Assembly (NCBI GenBank): GCA_020851465.1
Contig: JADZCR010000018.1
Span: 1-61,286 of the forward strand
DNA length: 61,286 nucleotides
Direction of reading: 5' to 3'
Source: Phycisphaeraceae bacterium
Lineage (GTDB): Bacteria > Planctomycetota > Phycisphaerae > Phycisphaerales > Phycisphaeraceae
In this document: in pieces, positions 1-9,456 of the stretch
Numbering within the stretch: the first letter of the stretch is position 1
Layout: every line of letters begins with the position of its first letter
Position numbers and translations under genes: made by a program
Notes under the pieces: generated by a model
Database searches by the model: none
What the model was told of the DNA's origin: nothing
Seen by the model: only the letters and a program-made list of their open reading frames with translations

Positions 1-398
<398 letters not shown>

Positions 399-853
399 TT
401 CCGACCATCGACCGATGTCCCTTCATGACGGCCTCAAACCCGACATGAACCATCGTCGAAATCATCCGGTCCCATGATGATCTCCCCCGGCGTTAACGAG
501 CCGGATCAGGATCAATCATCAACCACCACGATCACCCTGCAAGCGGTCGTGGTCGGGATCGGCCTTGATTCAATATTTTCCCTCCAATCGTCACCTCTAC
601 TCTCACCACCGATCAGGTAGTGTCCGTAGCAGGTAACACGACGGGAATATTCATGGTCTCTATGTTCCAGCTCCTACGCTCTCTATCAAAACCTCAATGT
701 ACACAAGCAACACGATCACCCTTTCCCATCAAGGCAATGGGTGATCGACAACGGAACCTCAATACCGGCAAATGCCGCGTGTGAGATTCCCAAGTACCTT
801 GGCTATTACTTGACAAATTCCTCAGCCCCCGGGGAGACCCGGAGGCTGGGTTT
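399..853 (+). other. Long 23S-5S transcribed spacer
   Basis: About 455 nt separate the 23S end from 5S, long for this spacer. I find no tRNA and no convincing protein gene in it. Two hairpins stand out. At 713-747 the arms CGATCACCC and GGGTGATCG pair perfectly over 9 bp around a 17-nt loop. At 823-848 CAGCC-c-CCGG pairs with CCGG-a-GGCTG just before 5S. They may be processing stems for RNase III-type cleavage; that role is inferred. A TTGACA at 810-815 has no matching -10 box. Confidence 0.6.
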
Positions 854-960
854 GTCGGTGACCATAGCGGCGGGGATACACCTGATCCCATTCCGAACTC
901 AGCAGTTAAGCCCGCCGCGCCGATGATAGTGCACCAGCGCGAAAGTAGGTCATCGCCGAC
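854..960 (+). rRNA. rrf: 5S ribosomal RNA
   Basis: The conserved 5S core CCATTCCGAACTCAG is at about 888-902, followed by GAAAGTAGGTC near the 3' end. The ends were set from helix I, where GTCGG at 854 pairs with CCGAC ending at 960, giving 107 nt, near the short end for bacterial 5S. It follows 23S on the same strand and is followed directly by a terminator, so it closes this rRNA transcription unit. Confidence 0.95.
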
Positions 961-965
961 TTTAT

Positions 966-1002
966 GAACCCCGACGGGAAAACCCGCCGGGGTTCTTTTT
1001 TT
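966..1002 (+). terminator. Intrinsic terminator of the 23S-5S unit
   Basis: GAACCCCGACGGG, a four-A loop, and CCCGCCGGGGTTC form a 13-bp stem with one mismatch, followed by a run of seven T. It starts a few bases after 5S and is a textbook rho-independent terminator. Confidence 0.92.
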
Positions 1003-1204
1003 GCGCGAAGTCACTTCAATGCTTGGCCGCTTCGACACTCAACACCATTTCAAGAAAAAAACGCGACCGCTCACTGCGACCGCTGGCCGCGGTATGCGAA
1101 CGACATTTCCGCAACGGAATAATTCAGAGGTTAAAAATTCAGATAGGTTCAATGCGCGTCGGATCGACGCCGTTGCGTGGCAAAAAAATCGACATCAATA
1201 AAAC

Positions 1205-1290
1205 GGAGAGGGTGGGATTCGAACCCACGATGAGCCGAAGCCCATACTAGTTTTCGAGACTAGCTCCTTCAGCCGCTCGGACACCTCTCC
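1205..1290 (-). tRNA. tRNA-Ser (anticodon CGA)
   Basis: Reading the minus strand, an acceptor stem GGAGAGG pairs with CCTCTCC at the end. The anticodon arm CTAGT-CTCGAAA-ACTAG gives anticodon CGA, which reads UCG. There is a long variable arm, as expected for a type II tRNA, and a GTTCGAATC T-loop. CCA is not encoded. It lies alone, antiparallel to the upstream 5S unit. Confidence 0.95.
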
Positions 1291-1368
1291 AAAGGTGATT
1301 GCCGGGCGAACCGGCGAACGTCAAATCTTCGCTGATTTCACCGCGGAGTCAACTGCGCAGCTTGCGAC

Positions 1369-2853
1369 TCATTTCCTCCCTCGCTGCGCACTCGCACGCT
1401 TTGCTTTCTCAACCCGTCGGCTGCGCCGCGAAGATTGTTCCCGGATGCGTGTGAGTCGCGCTGCTTCATCCCGACACGTCTTCAGCAGCAGGTCATACGA
1501 GCCGCGGTCGAATGGTGTTTGCCACACCTGATACAAATTCAACTTGTAAAACTCAGGCGGTGCGATGTAGCCCATCTCCGCGCCGGTCACGTTCATCACC
1601 ACCACCGCGAAATCAGGAAACGCTGCGCGTAACTGGATCTGAAATTGTGAATAGGCTTCGTTGCAGTGCGCGATGATGAGTGTCTGTCCGATGCGGTAAA
1701 TCCAGGCTGACTGCGCTTTGGTTTTGCTCTTACCTAGTGATTTGACGATCTGGAGTTTGCGAAAAAGCCGTTCCTTCATCGCGCGGTCTTTTGTTTGTGC
1801 GATTTGCTGTTCAAGCAAAGCGGGCGCGGGCATTTTCTTGAGCGGGAACGGGATCAAAACATGCCGCCCCTCGATGATGCGTGAAGGCTCAAACGCCTCC
1901 GGCCACCACACCGCCAGCGGCGCACCGGATTCGGTGACGCCTCGATAGGAGAGTCTCTGGCAGGGGGGGAGCATGGACTCGAGCGCCGAAAGAGCCGCGA
2001 ACCCCAGACGCCTGCCATGACCGTCCGCCACTCGTGTGTCGCCTACGTACTGATGTGCCGGTGCCAGCTCGCCCGACGCGCCCTGGAGGAAAAGACACGG
2101 CGCGCCCCCGGTATGACTTTCCACAACATCACGCATCGCGCCGATGTAGTCGGTCGAAATCAGAGTGTTTAACCAGGCGAGCGTGGTTGGGTGGCAGGCA
2201 TAGTTCACCACTGTCGCGAGCACGGAATCATCAGCATCGCGCGTGATGCGGCCGATCATTACGGTGTCATCCGCCTTGATATCGGGATTAAATCCGCAGA
2301 CAACGCGACGCTTGGATTTATCCGGATCAGGCAGATCGCGGTTGGTCGCCAGATCACAGCGGCCGGTCGCCCACGTAAACGTCGCGGGTACCGTGGTCGC
2401 CAGGGCTTCTTCCGCTGCATTCGCCAGGGCCTCACCGAGCCGGGTGAGATAGGGGGCGATCATCTGACCGCCCGGCATCGAGGCGCGGCTGGACGCAGCC
2501 CACGGCGAGGCGTGGGTGTGCGAACAATTCACCATGATCTGCGCCCGTGTCAGGCCGAGGCGACGGTAGATCGGCTCCATCAGGCATTCTTCATCAGCAC
2601 TTTCACCCAGATCACCCAGCAGCGCAAGGTCAGCACTGATGAGCAGGATCGGCGATGAATATTTATCAGCACGGATCGCCAGCGCGGTGACGCAGAGCGG
2701 TCGATGAGTGCCGCGGGAAACATCGTGCTTTGCCGCACCCCACATCCGGGCGTAGATGCCCGGAGGCGGAGTGATGTCGCGCCGCGCGACTCCGACGAAT
2801 GCGCCGGCTGCCGGAGGAGTGTGATGCAGAGGAGCGGATTTATTTTTTGCCAT
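1369..2853 (-). CDS. Neutral/alkaline ceramidase-like hydrolase
   Basis: 494 aa. The N-terminal GVARRDITPP motif (residues 21-30), CSHTHASPW (110-118, likely zinc histidines), ACHPTTL (219-225) and LQGASGELAP (256-265) follow the pattern of the neutral/alkaline non-lysosomal ceramidase N-terminal domain, which hydrolyses the amide bond of ceramide. Such proteins are common in planctomycetes, often without proven ceramidase activity, so the substrate is uncertain. No clear signal peptide is visible, whereas true neutral ceramidases are secreted, which argues for another cytoplasmic amidase-like role. The C-terminus (about 470-494) is Arg/Lys-rich. ATG start; divergent from the lipid kinase gene. 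Confidence 0.75.
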   Translation of the reverse strand: MAKNKSAPLHHTPPAAGAFVGVARRDITPPPGIYARMWGAAKHDVSRGTHRPLCVTALAIRADKYSSPILLISADLALLGDLGESADEECLMEPIYRRLGLTRAQIMVNCSHTHASPWAASSRASMPGGQMIAPYLTRLGEALANAAEEALATTVPATFTWATGRCDLATNRDLPDPDKSKRRVVCGFNPDIKADDTVMIGRITRDADDSVLATVVNYACHPTTLAWLNTLISTDYIGAMRDVVESHTGGAPCLFLQGASGELAPAHQYVGDTRVADGHGRRLGFAALSALESMLPPCQRLSYRGVTESGAPLAVWWPEAFEPSRIIEGRHVLIPFPLKKMPAPALLEQQIAQTKDRAMKERLFRKLQIVKSLGKSKTKAQSAWIYRIGQTLIIAHCNEAYSQFQIQLRAAFPDFAVVVMNVTGAEMGYIAPPEFYKLNLYQVWQTPFDRGSYDLLLKTCRDEAARLTRIREQSSRRSRRVEKAKRASAQRGRK

Positions 2854-2936
2854 GTGTGGTGCTCAGAAGGTTAGAAAGGAATGTACACGGATTAGCGAAG
2901 TTTTGACACTGCGCCAATCCTCGCGACAGTACCCGT

Positions 2937-3839
2937 GTGGCGAAGACCTGCATCATTATGAATCCGGTCGCAGCAAGAGGGCGGGGCGGCACGCTTTCAG
3001 GCGAATTGCTCGATGCCGCTGCCGATGGAGTGCTCATTCCGACTGAGTATCCGGGACATGCTCAGGAGATCGCCCAGCGAGCAGCGCAGGAAGGATGCGA
3101 CACTCTGGTAGCCGTCGGCGGCGACGGTACGGTGCATCAGGTGGTCAACGGCCTGATGTCTGTCCCTTCGTCGCAGCGTCCGGCTTTGGGGATCATCCCG
3201 CTGGGCGCAGGAAACGATTTCGCTTTCGCGTGCGGCATCCGGGGTGATACCGTCGAAGCACGCCGACGCGCCATCCGTGGTACGACCAAACCGATCGATG
3301 CTGTACGCATCACCGATGATCGAGGCCGTGAGCGTTGGTTTGTTAATTCCGCCGGTCTTTTTTTTGACGCCTCCGTCAACCGTCGCAGCCATCGCCTTCG
3401 CAGCTTTCCCGGAGTCACACGATATTTCGTTGCGCTGGTTCAGTCGTTCTTTTTCGACTTCCAAAGCCCGAAAGTAGCCATGACCATCGATGGCCGTGTA
3501 CGCGAAGAACAGGTACTGCTCCTGACGCTTGCCAACGGCCCCCGTGAGGGCGGCGCGTTTTACTGCACGCCTGCGGCGAAAGTCGATGATGGGCAGCTCG
3601 ACTATTTGCTGGTGAGAAAAACCGGCCGGCTGTCTGCGCTCCGACTGCTCCCCCGTGTAATGCGTGCGGGGCCCACCCAGGACGACCGTGTGAGCATCGG
3701 ACAGTTTTTGCGCATGGAACTAAAGTGTGACGGGTCGATTCCCATTCATCTCGATGGAGAGGTTTGGGTACGCGCCGAGGATGAGGTCAAATCGGTAAGT
3801 GTGCAGATCGAGCCGGGGGCGCTGCGCGTGCGCTCATGA
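2937..3839 (+). CDS. Diacylglycerol/lipid kinase family protein
   Basis: 300 aa, a usual length for the DagK/YegS/BmrU family of cytoplasmic ATP-dependent lipid kinases. The nucleotide-binding GGDGT is at residues 61-65 and the second conserved element GAGNDFA at 90-96. The N-terminal IIMNPVAARGRGG begins the family fold and fixes the reading frame. The start is a GTG at 2937; the ATG at 2955 would cut the first beta strand. The lipid substrate (diacylglycerol, a sphingoid base or another lipid) cannot be decided from sequence. Its ceramidase-like neighbour is divergent and could share lipid metabolism, but that is only suggestive. Confidence 0.82.
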   Translation: MAKTCIIMNPVAARGRGGTLSGELLDAAADGVLIPTEYPGHAQEIAQRAAQEGCDTLVAVGGDGTVHQVVNGLMSVPSSQRPALGIIPLGAGNDFAFACGIRGDTVEARRRAIRGTTKPIDAVRITDDRGRERWFVNSAGLFFDASVNRRSHRLRSFPGVTRYFVALVQSFFFDFQSPKVAMTIDGRVREEQVLLLTLANGPREGGAFYCTPAAKVDDGQLDYLLVRKTGRLSALRLLPRVMRAGPTQDDRVSIGQFLRMELKCDGSIPIHLDGEVWVRAEDEVKSVSVQIEPGALRVRS

Positions 3840-3918
3840 TCGAGCGGGTTGCCCTGATGGACATTACAGCCGATTTATCGGAGTCGCAGCTTTGCAGAGG
3901 CGGCGTATCAGCCTGCGA

Positions 3919-4314
3919 TCAGGTCGTCGGTTCCAGTTCGTCGATCAGGCTTGAGTAGCGCAGTTGCTGCGTGATGCGGTTGCCTTCGCCAACGAGGACG
4001 ACACGAGCCTCGTGCTCGTCGATCTCGCGTTCGTTGAGCAGGCCGTAACAGACGATGATGACCTTGTGGCCGGGTGCGACCAGTCTCGCCGCTGCTCCGT
4101 TGATGCCGATGATCCCGGAGCCAGCCTCGCCCCGGATGACATAGGTCTCGAATCTCATGCCGTTGTCGATGTCGAGGACGTGGACCGCTTCGTTGGGGCG
4201 GATGTCCGTAGCGCGCAGCAATTCAGCATCGATCGTGATGGATCCGACGTAGTCGGGATCACACTGCGTGATCGTGGCTCGATGGATTTTGCCGCGCAAT
4301 AACTGACGGAGCAT
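3919..4314 (-). CDS. panD: Aspartate 1-decarboxylase
   Basis: 131 aa. Makes beta-alanine from L-aspartate for pantothenate and CoA synthesis. The self-cleavage site is at the canonical place, Gly24-Ser25 in DYVGSITID, where Ser25 becomes the pyruvoyl group. The later segments NGAAARLV and DKVIIVCY-like GHKVIIVCYG are typical. A GAGGT Shine-Dalgarno precedes the ATG. It stands alone, convergent with the lipid kinase gene and divergent from the propeller gene at 4417; no panB or panC is in the window. Confidence 0.95.
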   Translation of the reverse strand: MLRQLLRGKIHRATITQCDPDYVGSITIDAELLRATDIRPNEAVHVLDIDNGMRFETYVIRGEAGSGIIGINGAAARLVAPGHKVIIVCYGLLNEREIDEHEARVVLVGEGNRITQQLRYSSLIDELEPTT

Positions 4315-4416
4315 GGCTTACCTCGGTTGGAAGTATTATTCTAGCGTGATTTCCCGGGGTCGGCGGGAGCAAAGCAGAATGTTTTTTCTACACTGCCCGT
4401 TGAAACGGAGGCGTCC

Positions 4417-5763
4417 ATGAACCCCGCGGTTGAAGTCGAGGAAGACGTTTACGCCTATGAAAACGCCAATAACGGGGCCACGCCGCAATGGTGTTTCGGC
4501 AGCCCAGCCTGCGTGCGTCATCACGACAAAGTGCTGGCAACGGGTCTGGAAACCATCCCTGATATCAAGCCCTTGAGCAATACACGCTGGACGCTTCTGA
4601 GCCGGGCTGATAACGCCGGCTGGCGGACCGTGTATCGGGACACCGAGCGCACGCGCGAGCCATGCCCGATGGGGCGGTTCAACGACGGGCGCATCTTCGT
4701 GACCACCAATGCGGCACTCACGCCGCCGGGTGAATACTCCGGCACTGCCCGTCCGGAGCTGTACGAGTTTGACGTGAATCGGCCTGACGCCGCACCGAAA
4801 CGGCAACTGCCGGTATGGGATGAAAAGGTGGATTTCTACGATCACTCCTACCGCAGCTTTGCCGCGGACTCCGCCAACAGTGAATTCGTCTGGTTCAACA
4901 ACATCGGCTACGACCTGGCTCATTGGGCGTTTCGTGATCGCAACGGGAATTGGATCGCCAACGGTAAGATTCGCTGGCCGCGCACGGACGAATACGGCCC
5001 CGGTAATCTCAACGGCGTCCCCACGCCTGATCAACCGCTGCGCGTGTGCTACCCGTGCGTAACTCTGAACAACCGCGCGGTTCACTTCTTCGGAGTCAGC
5101 GACATCAGCGAGCCGAACAAAGACTACAACGCCCTCAAGACCAGCATCACCGGCACCAAGTGGGATTACATTTTCTGCCGCATGTATTACACCTGCACCC
5201 CTGACATCACAAAGCAGCCCTTCGGCGCATGGGTTGAGGTCAGCAGTCGCGAAGCAATGCGTGGCTCGATGCGCTCCTGCGATTTATGGTTAGACCCCGA
5301 CGGAGTTTTGCACCTGCTGTGGCTGGAAACCAATCTCGATCTGCGCCTGCGGGACAAGTATTTCCCCGGCGAGAAACTCACTGTCTCACTCAAATACGCT
5401 CGGATGCGTGAGGGCAAAGAAATCTGCCGCACCTCACTGATCGAGTCGCGGGAGGGCGGGCCGGCTGAAAAGCCGGAGTGGGGGCGATTCCACGTTACCC
5501 CGTCGGGCCGACTTCTGGTGGTGGCCACGGTCACGGGACATGACGCAGCCAATCGCAGGGTGTGTGAAAATCGGGTGCTGGAAATCCAGGCGGACGGCTC
5601 ACCAGGCCGGGCATCCAAGCTGACGCTCGAACATCCGTTCAAGGAGCTGTTTTTCACCGCTACACCGCGAGGCGGCTCGGCACCTTCCGCAGTGCTCGAT
5701 TTGTTCGGCGAGTGCCACGATCGGCCCAAAGTGATCCGCTATGCACGGGTGCGCGTGGAATAG
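4417..5763 (+). CDS. BNR-repeat/beta-propeller-like hypothetical protein
   Basis: 448 aa, no signal peptide. Repeated segments with conserved Trp, Asp and Gly, such as SRADNAGWRTVY and LWLDPDGVLHLLWLE, and the pattern of beta strands suggest a sialidase/BNR-type propeller, but no strict Asp box (S-x-D-x-G-x-T-W) is visible, so glycosidase activity is not supported. GGAGG lies five bases before the ATG, which decides the start. It is one of three propeller-type proteins in the window (others at 9457 and 51618) and appears monocistronic. Function unknown; such families in planctomycetes are often tied to polysaccharide use. Confidence 0.6.
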   Translation: MNPAVEVEEDVYAYENANNGATPQWCFGSPACVRHHDKVLATGLETIPDIKPLSNTRWTLLSRADNAGWRTVYRDTERTREPCPMGRFNDGRIFVTTNAALTPPGEYSGTARPELYEFDVNRPDAAPKRQLPVWDEKVDFYDHSYRSFAADSANSEFVWFNNIGYDLAHWAFRDRNGNWIANGKIRWPRTDEYGPGNLNGVPTPDQPLRVCYPCVTLNNRAVHFFGVSDISEPNKDYNALKTSITGTKWDYIFCRMYYTCTPDITKQPFGAWVEVSSREAMRGSMRSCDLWLDPDGVLHLLWLETNLDLRLRDKYFPGEKLTVSLKYARMREGKEICRTSLIESREGGPAEKPEWGRFHVTPSGRLLVVATVTGHDAANRRVCENRVLEIQADGSPGRASKLTLEHPFKELFFTATPRGGSAPSAVLDLFGECHDRPKVIRYARVRVE

Positions 5764-5781
5764 TGACCGGCGGGCGGTTGC

Positions 5782-7593
5782 TCATCCGCCTTCACAGATG
5801 GGGAGTACGCGGATTCGTTCCAGCAGCGGCAGCAGTCCTTCCTCGATCACCTGATCCCAGCCCATCTGGGCTACCAGTGCCTGCCCCGATTTCACCAGCG
5901 CTTCGCGCGCCTGATCGTTCCAGGGCAGTCGCTTCATCAATTCATCGGCGATATCGACGGCGACGACTCGCTCGATGCGGTCACGCTCCTGGCGCGTCAT
6001 GTTGAGCAACTCGCCGATTCCGCGCGGGCGGTCCAGCCGGGTGAAGTCGGCGGTGATGACATTCGGCGTGCCTTTGCCGCCGGTCACGTGGTTGATGAAC
6101 CCGTAGCAGCCGCAAACGTTGGAGATGATGCAGACGGCACCGCTGCCCAGTGGTTCGAGCGGACTGATGCCGAAAGGCTCGTATGTCGCCATCCCGAATT
6201 CGGCATCGGTGGCGCGGCGGAAGTCGGCGAAATCCATCTCCGGCGGCAGGCGCTTACCGATCCGCGAGGCCGACCAGCCGAACTGATTGACCAGTACGAC
6301 CTGCACGGCACGATGGCCTGCGTTGAAGGCTTCGATTTCCTTATCAAGCTCCTCCTCCGGCCCAACCAGGTCGGGATAACCGGAGCGATGAAGCCGCGGC
6401 CACCCGTAGTTGGCTTCCATCGCTGCGATGTCCTGCGCCCGCCGCACTCCGCCGCCGCTGCTGAGCAGGTAAAGCACCGCAGTCTTGCCGGCTTGGCTCA
6501 GCCTCTCATCGAGCGCGTGACAAACCGTCAGATCACGCCATAACCCTTTGCTGATCACCGGCCGGGTCACGTGCGTCAGCAGCACGTCGGGTTCATATCC
6601 CAGCAAAGCCTTGGAGTAGGTGACAAGCATCGCGCGGCTTTTAAGCTTGGCTTTCAGATCGACCTTCATGGCCGGGATGCCGTTGTAAACCAGGTCCACC
6701 GGCTGGTCGTTGAACCGCGAGCTGAGAAACTTGATTTCGTCGCGTGTCCGATCTCCGACCGCAATGATGCCGTCACAGAGGTATGAGCGGCTGACCAGCG
6801 CGTGTCGGAAAAGGTGGTCGAGACTGCCGAAGACATCCTGAATGTGTTTCCCCTGGGCGCGGGCCTGGTCGAGCACGTTGTAAAACATCGTGTCGTGGCC
6901 GGGATGGTCCTCGACCACACGGCGGGCGCTGGCGCATTCGTGGGCGTGAAACACAGTGCGGAAGTGGCGCTGGCCCTCCAGCGCGACGAGGAATGCCGTC
7001 GGCAATCCCATGAACTCATGCGAAAAGAGGATGCAGGGCAGCTCGGACTCCTGGAGAATCGCCCGCAGCGCATAAAACGCCGGCTGCGCCAGTCGCGCGT
7101 ACTCCTCGTAGTCCCACATGGACTCGTAGCGCGACGAATCGAGGCCGAGCTTTTCCCACATCATTCCCTTGAACAGGTTGACGCGATCCTTGTTGATGCC
7201 GAAGACATCGATGAGGATCACCTCCGCCTCGCCGCGGCGTCCTTCACCGGGCGGGTTGTATTGCCGCTTGCCGTACACGATCCTGACGTTGAACGCCCAT
7301 TCGATCGGCTGAAATTTGCTGGAGTATCCGTCGCGGTCGATGTTGTCGATCGAGCTGTAAAGCACCTTGCCGTGCTCACCGAGCCGGGCTTCGGGATCGA
7401 CGGCGATGTGTGTGGCGGTCGGGCCGACGAGGATGGATCGCCCGACGTGCCGCTGGTACACGGGGCTGATCATCAACCCTTCGAGAACGGTGCCGATCCC
7501 GCCGATCTGCTCGACCGCCTCATGGGTGACGTGAGCGATGGTGAACGGTCGATCTGCGGCCCCCTCTGATCGATGAGATTGTCGCTTGGCCAT
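5782..7593 (-). CDS. Glycogen/starch synthase-like glycosyltransferase (GT5 type)
   Basis: 603 aa. The N-terminal segment IAHVTHEAVEQIGGIGTVL (about 19-37) matches the start of the GT-B starch-synthase catalytic domain, with IGGIGTVL in place of the bacterial KxGGLGDV loop. Near the C-terminus E472 and E480 in EPFGISPLE form the E-x7-E nucleotide-sugar motif. It probably transfers glucose from ADP- or UDP-glucose to a glucan in the cytoplasm; the donor cannot be read from sequence. It is longer than bacterial GlgA (about 480 aa) and closer in style to the larger eukaryotic and archaeal-type synthases. No other glycogen gene is adjacent. It ends 18 bp from the convergent propeller gene. Confidence 0.72.
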   Translation of the reverse strand: MAKRQSHRSEGAADRPFTIAHVTHEAVEQIGGIGTVLEGLMISPVYQRHVGRSILVGPTATHIAVDPEARLGEHGKVLYSSIDNIDRDGYSSKFQPIEWAFNVRIVYGKRQYNPPGEGRRGEAEVILIDVFGINKDRVNLFKGMMWEKLGLDSSRYESMWDYEEYARLAQPAFYALRAILQESELPCILFSHEFMGLPTAFLVALEGQRHFRTVFHAHECASARRVVEDHPGHDTMFYNVLDQARAQGKHIQDVFGSLDHLFRHALVSRSYLCDGIIAVGDRTRDEIKFLSSRFNDQPVDLVYNGIPAMKVDLKAKLKSRAMLVTYSKALLGYEPDVLLTHVTRPVISKGLWRDLTVCHALDERLSQAGKTAVLYLLSSGGGVRRAQDIAAMEANYGWPRLHRSGYPDLVGPEEELDKEIEAFNAGHRAVQVVLVNQFGWSASRIGKRLPPEMDFADFRRATDAEFGMATYEPFGISPLEPLGSGAVCIISNVCGCYGFINHVTGGKGTPNVITADFTRLDRPRGIGELLNMTRQERDRIERVVAVDIADELMKRLPWNDQAREALVKSGQALVAQMGWDQVIEEGLLPLLERIRVLPICEGG

Positions 7594-7642
7594 CCTTGAG
7601 CCTCGGCACGGTCGCCATCGTGAGGGCGATCGCCTGTTGCAA

Positions 7643-8263
7643 TTATCCCGGCGGCAGATGCCGCGGATCGACGCCGGAGTCCTTCGACCCCTTGCCTTTG
7701 GTCTTAATCGATCGCTGCGCCCGCGCCGGCTTGGCGCCGCTGGTTCCCGCGCCGCGAGGCATGGCGATCACACCCGTCCGCGCCAGCTCCGCAATGCCGT
7801 ACGGCTGGATCAACTCGATGAAGGCTTCGACTTTTTCTTCCGTACCCGAAAGCTCGATCATCACCCGATCCACGCCTACGTCCACGACTTTGGCTCGGAA
7901 CAGGTTTGCTAATTCAATAATTTCACTGCGCCGCGAGCGCCCGGATTCACCCGTGCCCGCGGTGAGCACCTGCACGAGCATCAGATCGCGCTCGACATAC
8001 GCAGCGTCGTGATAATCCACGACCTTGACCACGGGTACGAGTTTCTGGAGCTGCTTACGGACCTGTTCGAGTACCGCGTCATCACCGCCGACGACAATCG
8101 TCATCCGTGATAACTCCGGATTTTCCGTCCGTCCGACCACGAGGCTGTCGATGTTGAAGCCTCGCGCGGCGAACATATCGGCCACCTGTGCGAGCACGCC
8201 GGGCTCGTTAGTGACCAGGGCGGCAATGACGTGGCGCATCACTGGGGAGGACGATTCACTCAT
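7643..8263 (-). CDS. ilvN: Acetolactate synthase small (regulatory) subunit
   Basis: 206 aa. The N-terminal ACT domain (about 7-80) has NEPGVLAQVADMFAARGFNI and the SLVVG turn, which bind valine in the regulatory subunit of acetohydroxyacid synthase. A second ferredoxin-like half follows (about 90-165). It activates and confers feedback control on the catalytic subunit in branched-chain amino acid synthesis. The last 35 residues are basic and variable. The catalytic subunit (ilvB/ilvI), normally adjacent, is not in the window, so the operon has been split. It lies 49 bp upstream of the glycosyltransferase gene on the same strand. Called ilvH in some genomes. Confidence 0.92.
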   Translation of the reverse strand: MSESSSPVMRHVIAALVTNEPGVLAQVADMFAARGFNIDSLVVGRTENPELSRMTIVVGGDDAVLEQVRKQLQKLVPVVKVVDYHDAAYVERDLMLVQVLTAGTGESGRSRRSEIIELANLFRAKVVDVGVDRVMIELSGTEEKVEAFIELIQPYGIAELARTGVIAMPRGAGTSGAKPARAQRSIKTKGKGSKDSGVDPRHLPPG

Positions 8264-8272
8264 AGACTAAGT

Positions 8273-8302
8273 ATCATATGTCAGGAATGAGTGAAGTCAC
8301 AA
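8273..8302 (-). promoter_or_regulatory. Sigma-70-type promoter of ilvN
   Basis: On the minus strand TTGTGA and TATGAT are separated by 18 bp. The -10 box ends nine bases before the ilvN ATG, so the transcript would have almost no leader and no room for a Shine-Dalgarno sequence. Confidence 0.5.
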
Positions 8303-8359
8303 AGACGCACCCGCCAGCGTGAGCTTTTTATTAACCAGCCAACCTCAGAGTAGTAACCC

Positions 8360-9220
8360 ATGACATTTTCATTCCGTGACGAATGGATCAACCAGTACCT
8401 CCGCGAGGGCTACTTGATTTTCCGACAGATTCTTCCCGTTACGCTCCTGCGCGATCTGCGACGTGAATGCGACAAGGCCCGCGCACTGGCGCATGAAGTC
8501 TCCGGCCCGCAAGCTCAGCGGATTCAACCCGTGGATCGCTATGCCGACAAACTCGACCTCAAGCCGTTCAAGGAATACTGCGAGCTGCCTGTGCTGCGGG
8601 ATGCCGTAACGAGGCTGCTTGGACCGACCAGCCACGGCCAGACGCACATCATGGGAATCCTTGTGGAACCCAAGGATCGGCCGTGGTCCATCGGATGGCA
8701 CCGCGACGGTCTGGTGGAAGTGCCGCTTGAAGCCCAGGATGATCTGCTGCGCGCCAAGCTGTGGGAGATATGGTATGACCTGACGCGCTTCAACCAGGTC
8801 AATTGTGCGATCTATGCCGACTCCTGCACTTGGTTTGTCCCCGGCAGCCACCTTCGTCAATACGACCTGCCCGGCGAGGTGGCATCAACCGGGGCCGGAA
8901 CGCTCGAAGCCCTGACCAATAATCTTTCCAACGTCGAAGCTGAACGGATCAATTTCGAGCATTGTGAGTCGTTCCCCGGAGCGGTGCAGATCCGTCTGCA
9001 ACCGGGTGATTTCATGGTGTATCGCAATCTGGCCTGGCATACCGGCAACTATGTGCCGTCGCAGCCGCGCGCTACGCTGCACGACCTGGTGATCTCACTT
9101 CAACCGTCAAACTGGAGCGGCTGGAACGAAGCCAAGCTCGCAGCCATCGAGCGGATGGGAAAGCGAAAGGCGGAAGCCGCGTCGCGCAGCGGCACGAGGA
9201 GTCCGCAGTCGGTGAGCTGA
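8360..9220 (+). CDS. Phytanoyl-CoA dioxygenase (PhyH) family protein
   Basis: 286 aa. A non-haem Fe(II)/2-oxoglutarate oxygenase: the iron ligands are H114 and D116 in GWHRDG and probably H227 in LAWHTG, with R237 placed to bind 2-oxoglutarate. N-terminal residues 10-35 (helix then LREGYLIFRQILP) are typical of the PhyH family. The PhyH fold covers many substrates besides phytanoyl-CoA, so the substrate is unknown; PhyH paralogues are abundant in planctomycetes. Single gene, cytoplasmic, ending ten bases from the tRNA-Leu gene on the opposite strand. Confidence 0.85.
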   Translation: MTFSFRDEWINQYLREGYLIFRQILPVTLLRDLRRECDKARALAHEVSGPQAQRIQPVDRYADKLDLKPFKEYCELPVLRDAVTRLLGPTSHGQTHIMGILVEPKDRPWSIGWHRDGLVEVPLEAQDDLLRAKLWEIWYDLTRFNQVNCAIYADSCTWFVPGSHLRQYDLPGEVASTGAGTLEALTNNLSNVEAERINFEHCESFPGAVQIRLQPGDFMVYRNLAWHTGNYVPSQPRATLHDLVISLQPSNWSGWNEAKLAAIERMGKRKAEAASRSGTRSPQSVS

Positions 9221-9228
9221 TCCATTAA

Positions 9229-9314
9229 TGGCCCCGGCGGGGATCGAACCCGCACGGCCCTTGCGGGCCAGGGGATTTTAAGTCCCCAGCGTCTGCCAAT
9301 TCCGCCACGGGGCC
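9229..9314 (-). tRNA. tRNA-Leu (anticodon UAA)
   Basis: On the minus strand the acceptor GGCCCCG pairs with CGGGGCC, the anticodon arm GGGGA-CTTAAAA-TCCCC gives anticodon TAA, and a long variable arm GGCCCGCAAGGGCC marks a type II tRNA. The T-loop is GTTCGATCC. Discriminator A; CCA not encoded. Confidence 0.95.
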
Positions 9315-9456
9315 GTGGTGAAACATCAGGTCGGCATTGTAATGATGAAAATGATCCGGCTGTGGGGTAGTCGCCGCATTGTCGCCGCCCGCTCCGCTTG
9401 ACGAGTCAGGCCGACATCCGCCGCCCTGTTCCGCCCTTGTTCCGCGGGCTTGTGCT

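Noticed and set aside
399..853. A tRNA in the 23S-5S spacer
   Set aside because: No T-loop GTTCRANNC with matching acceptor and anticodon arms is present.
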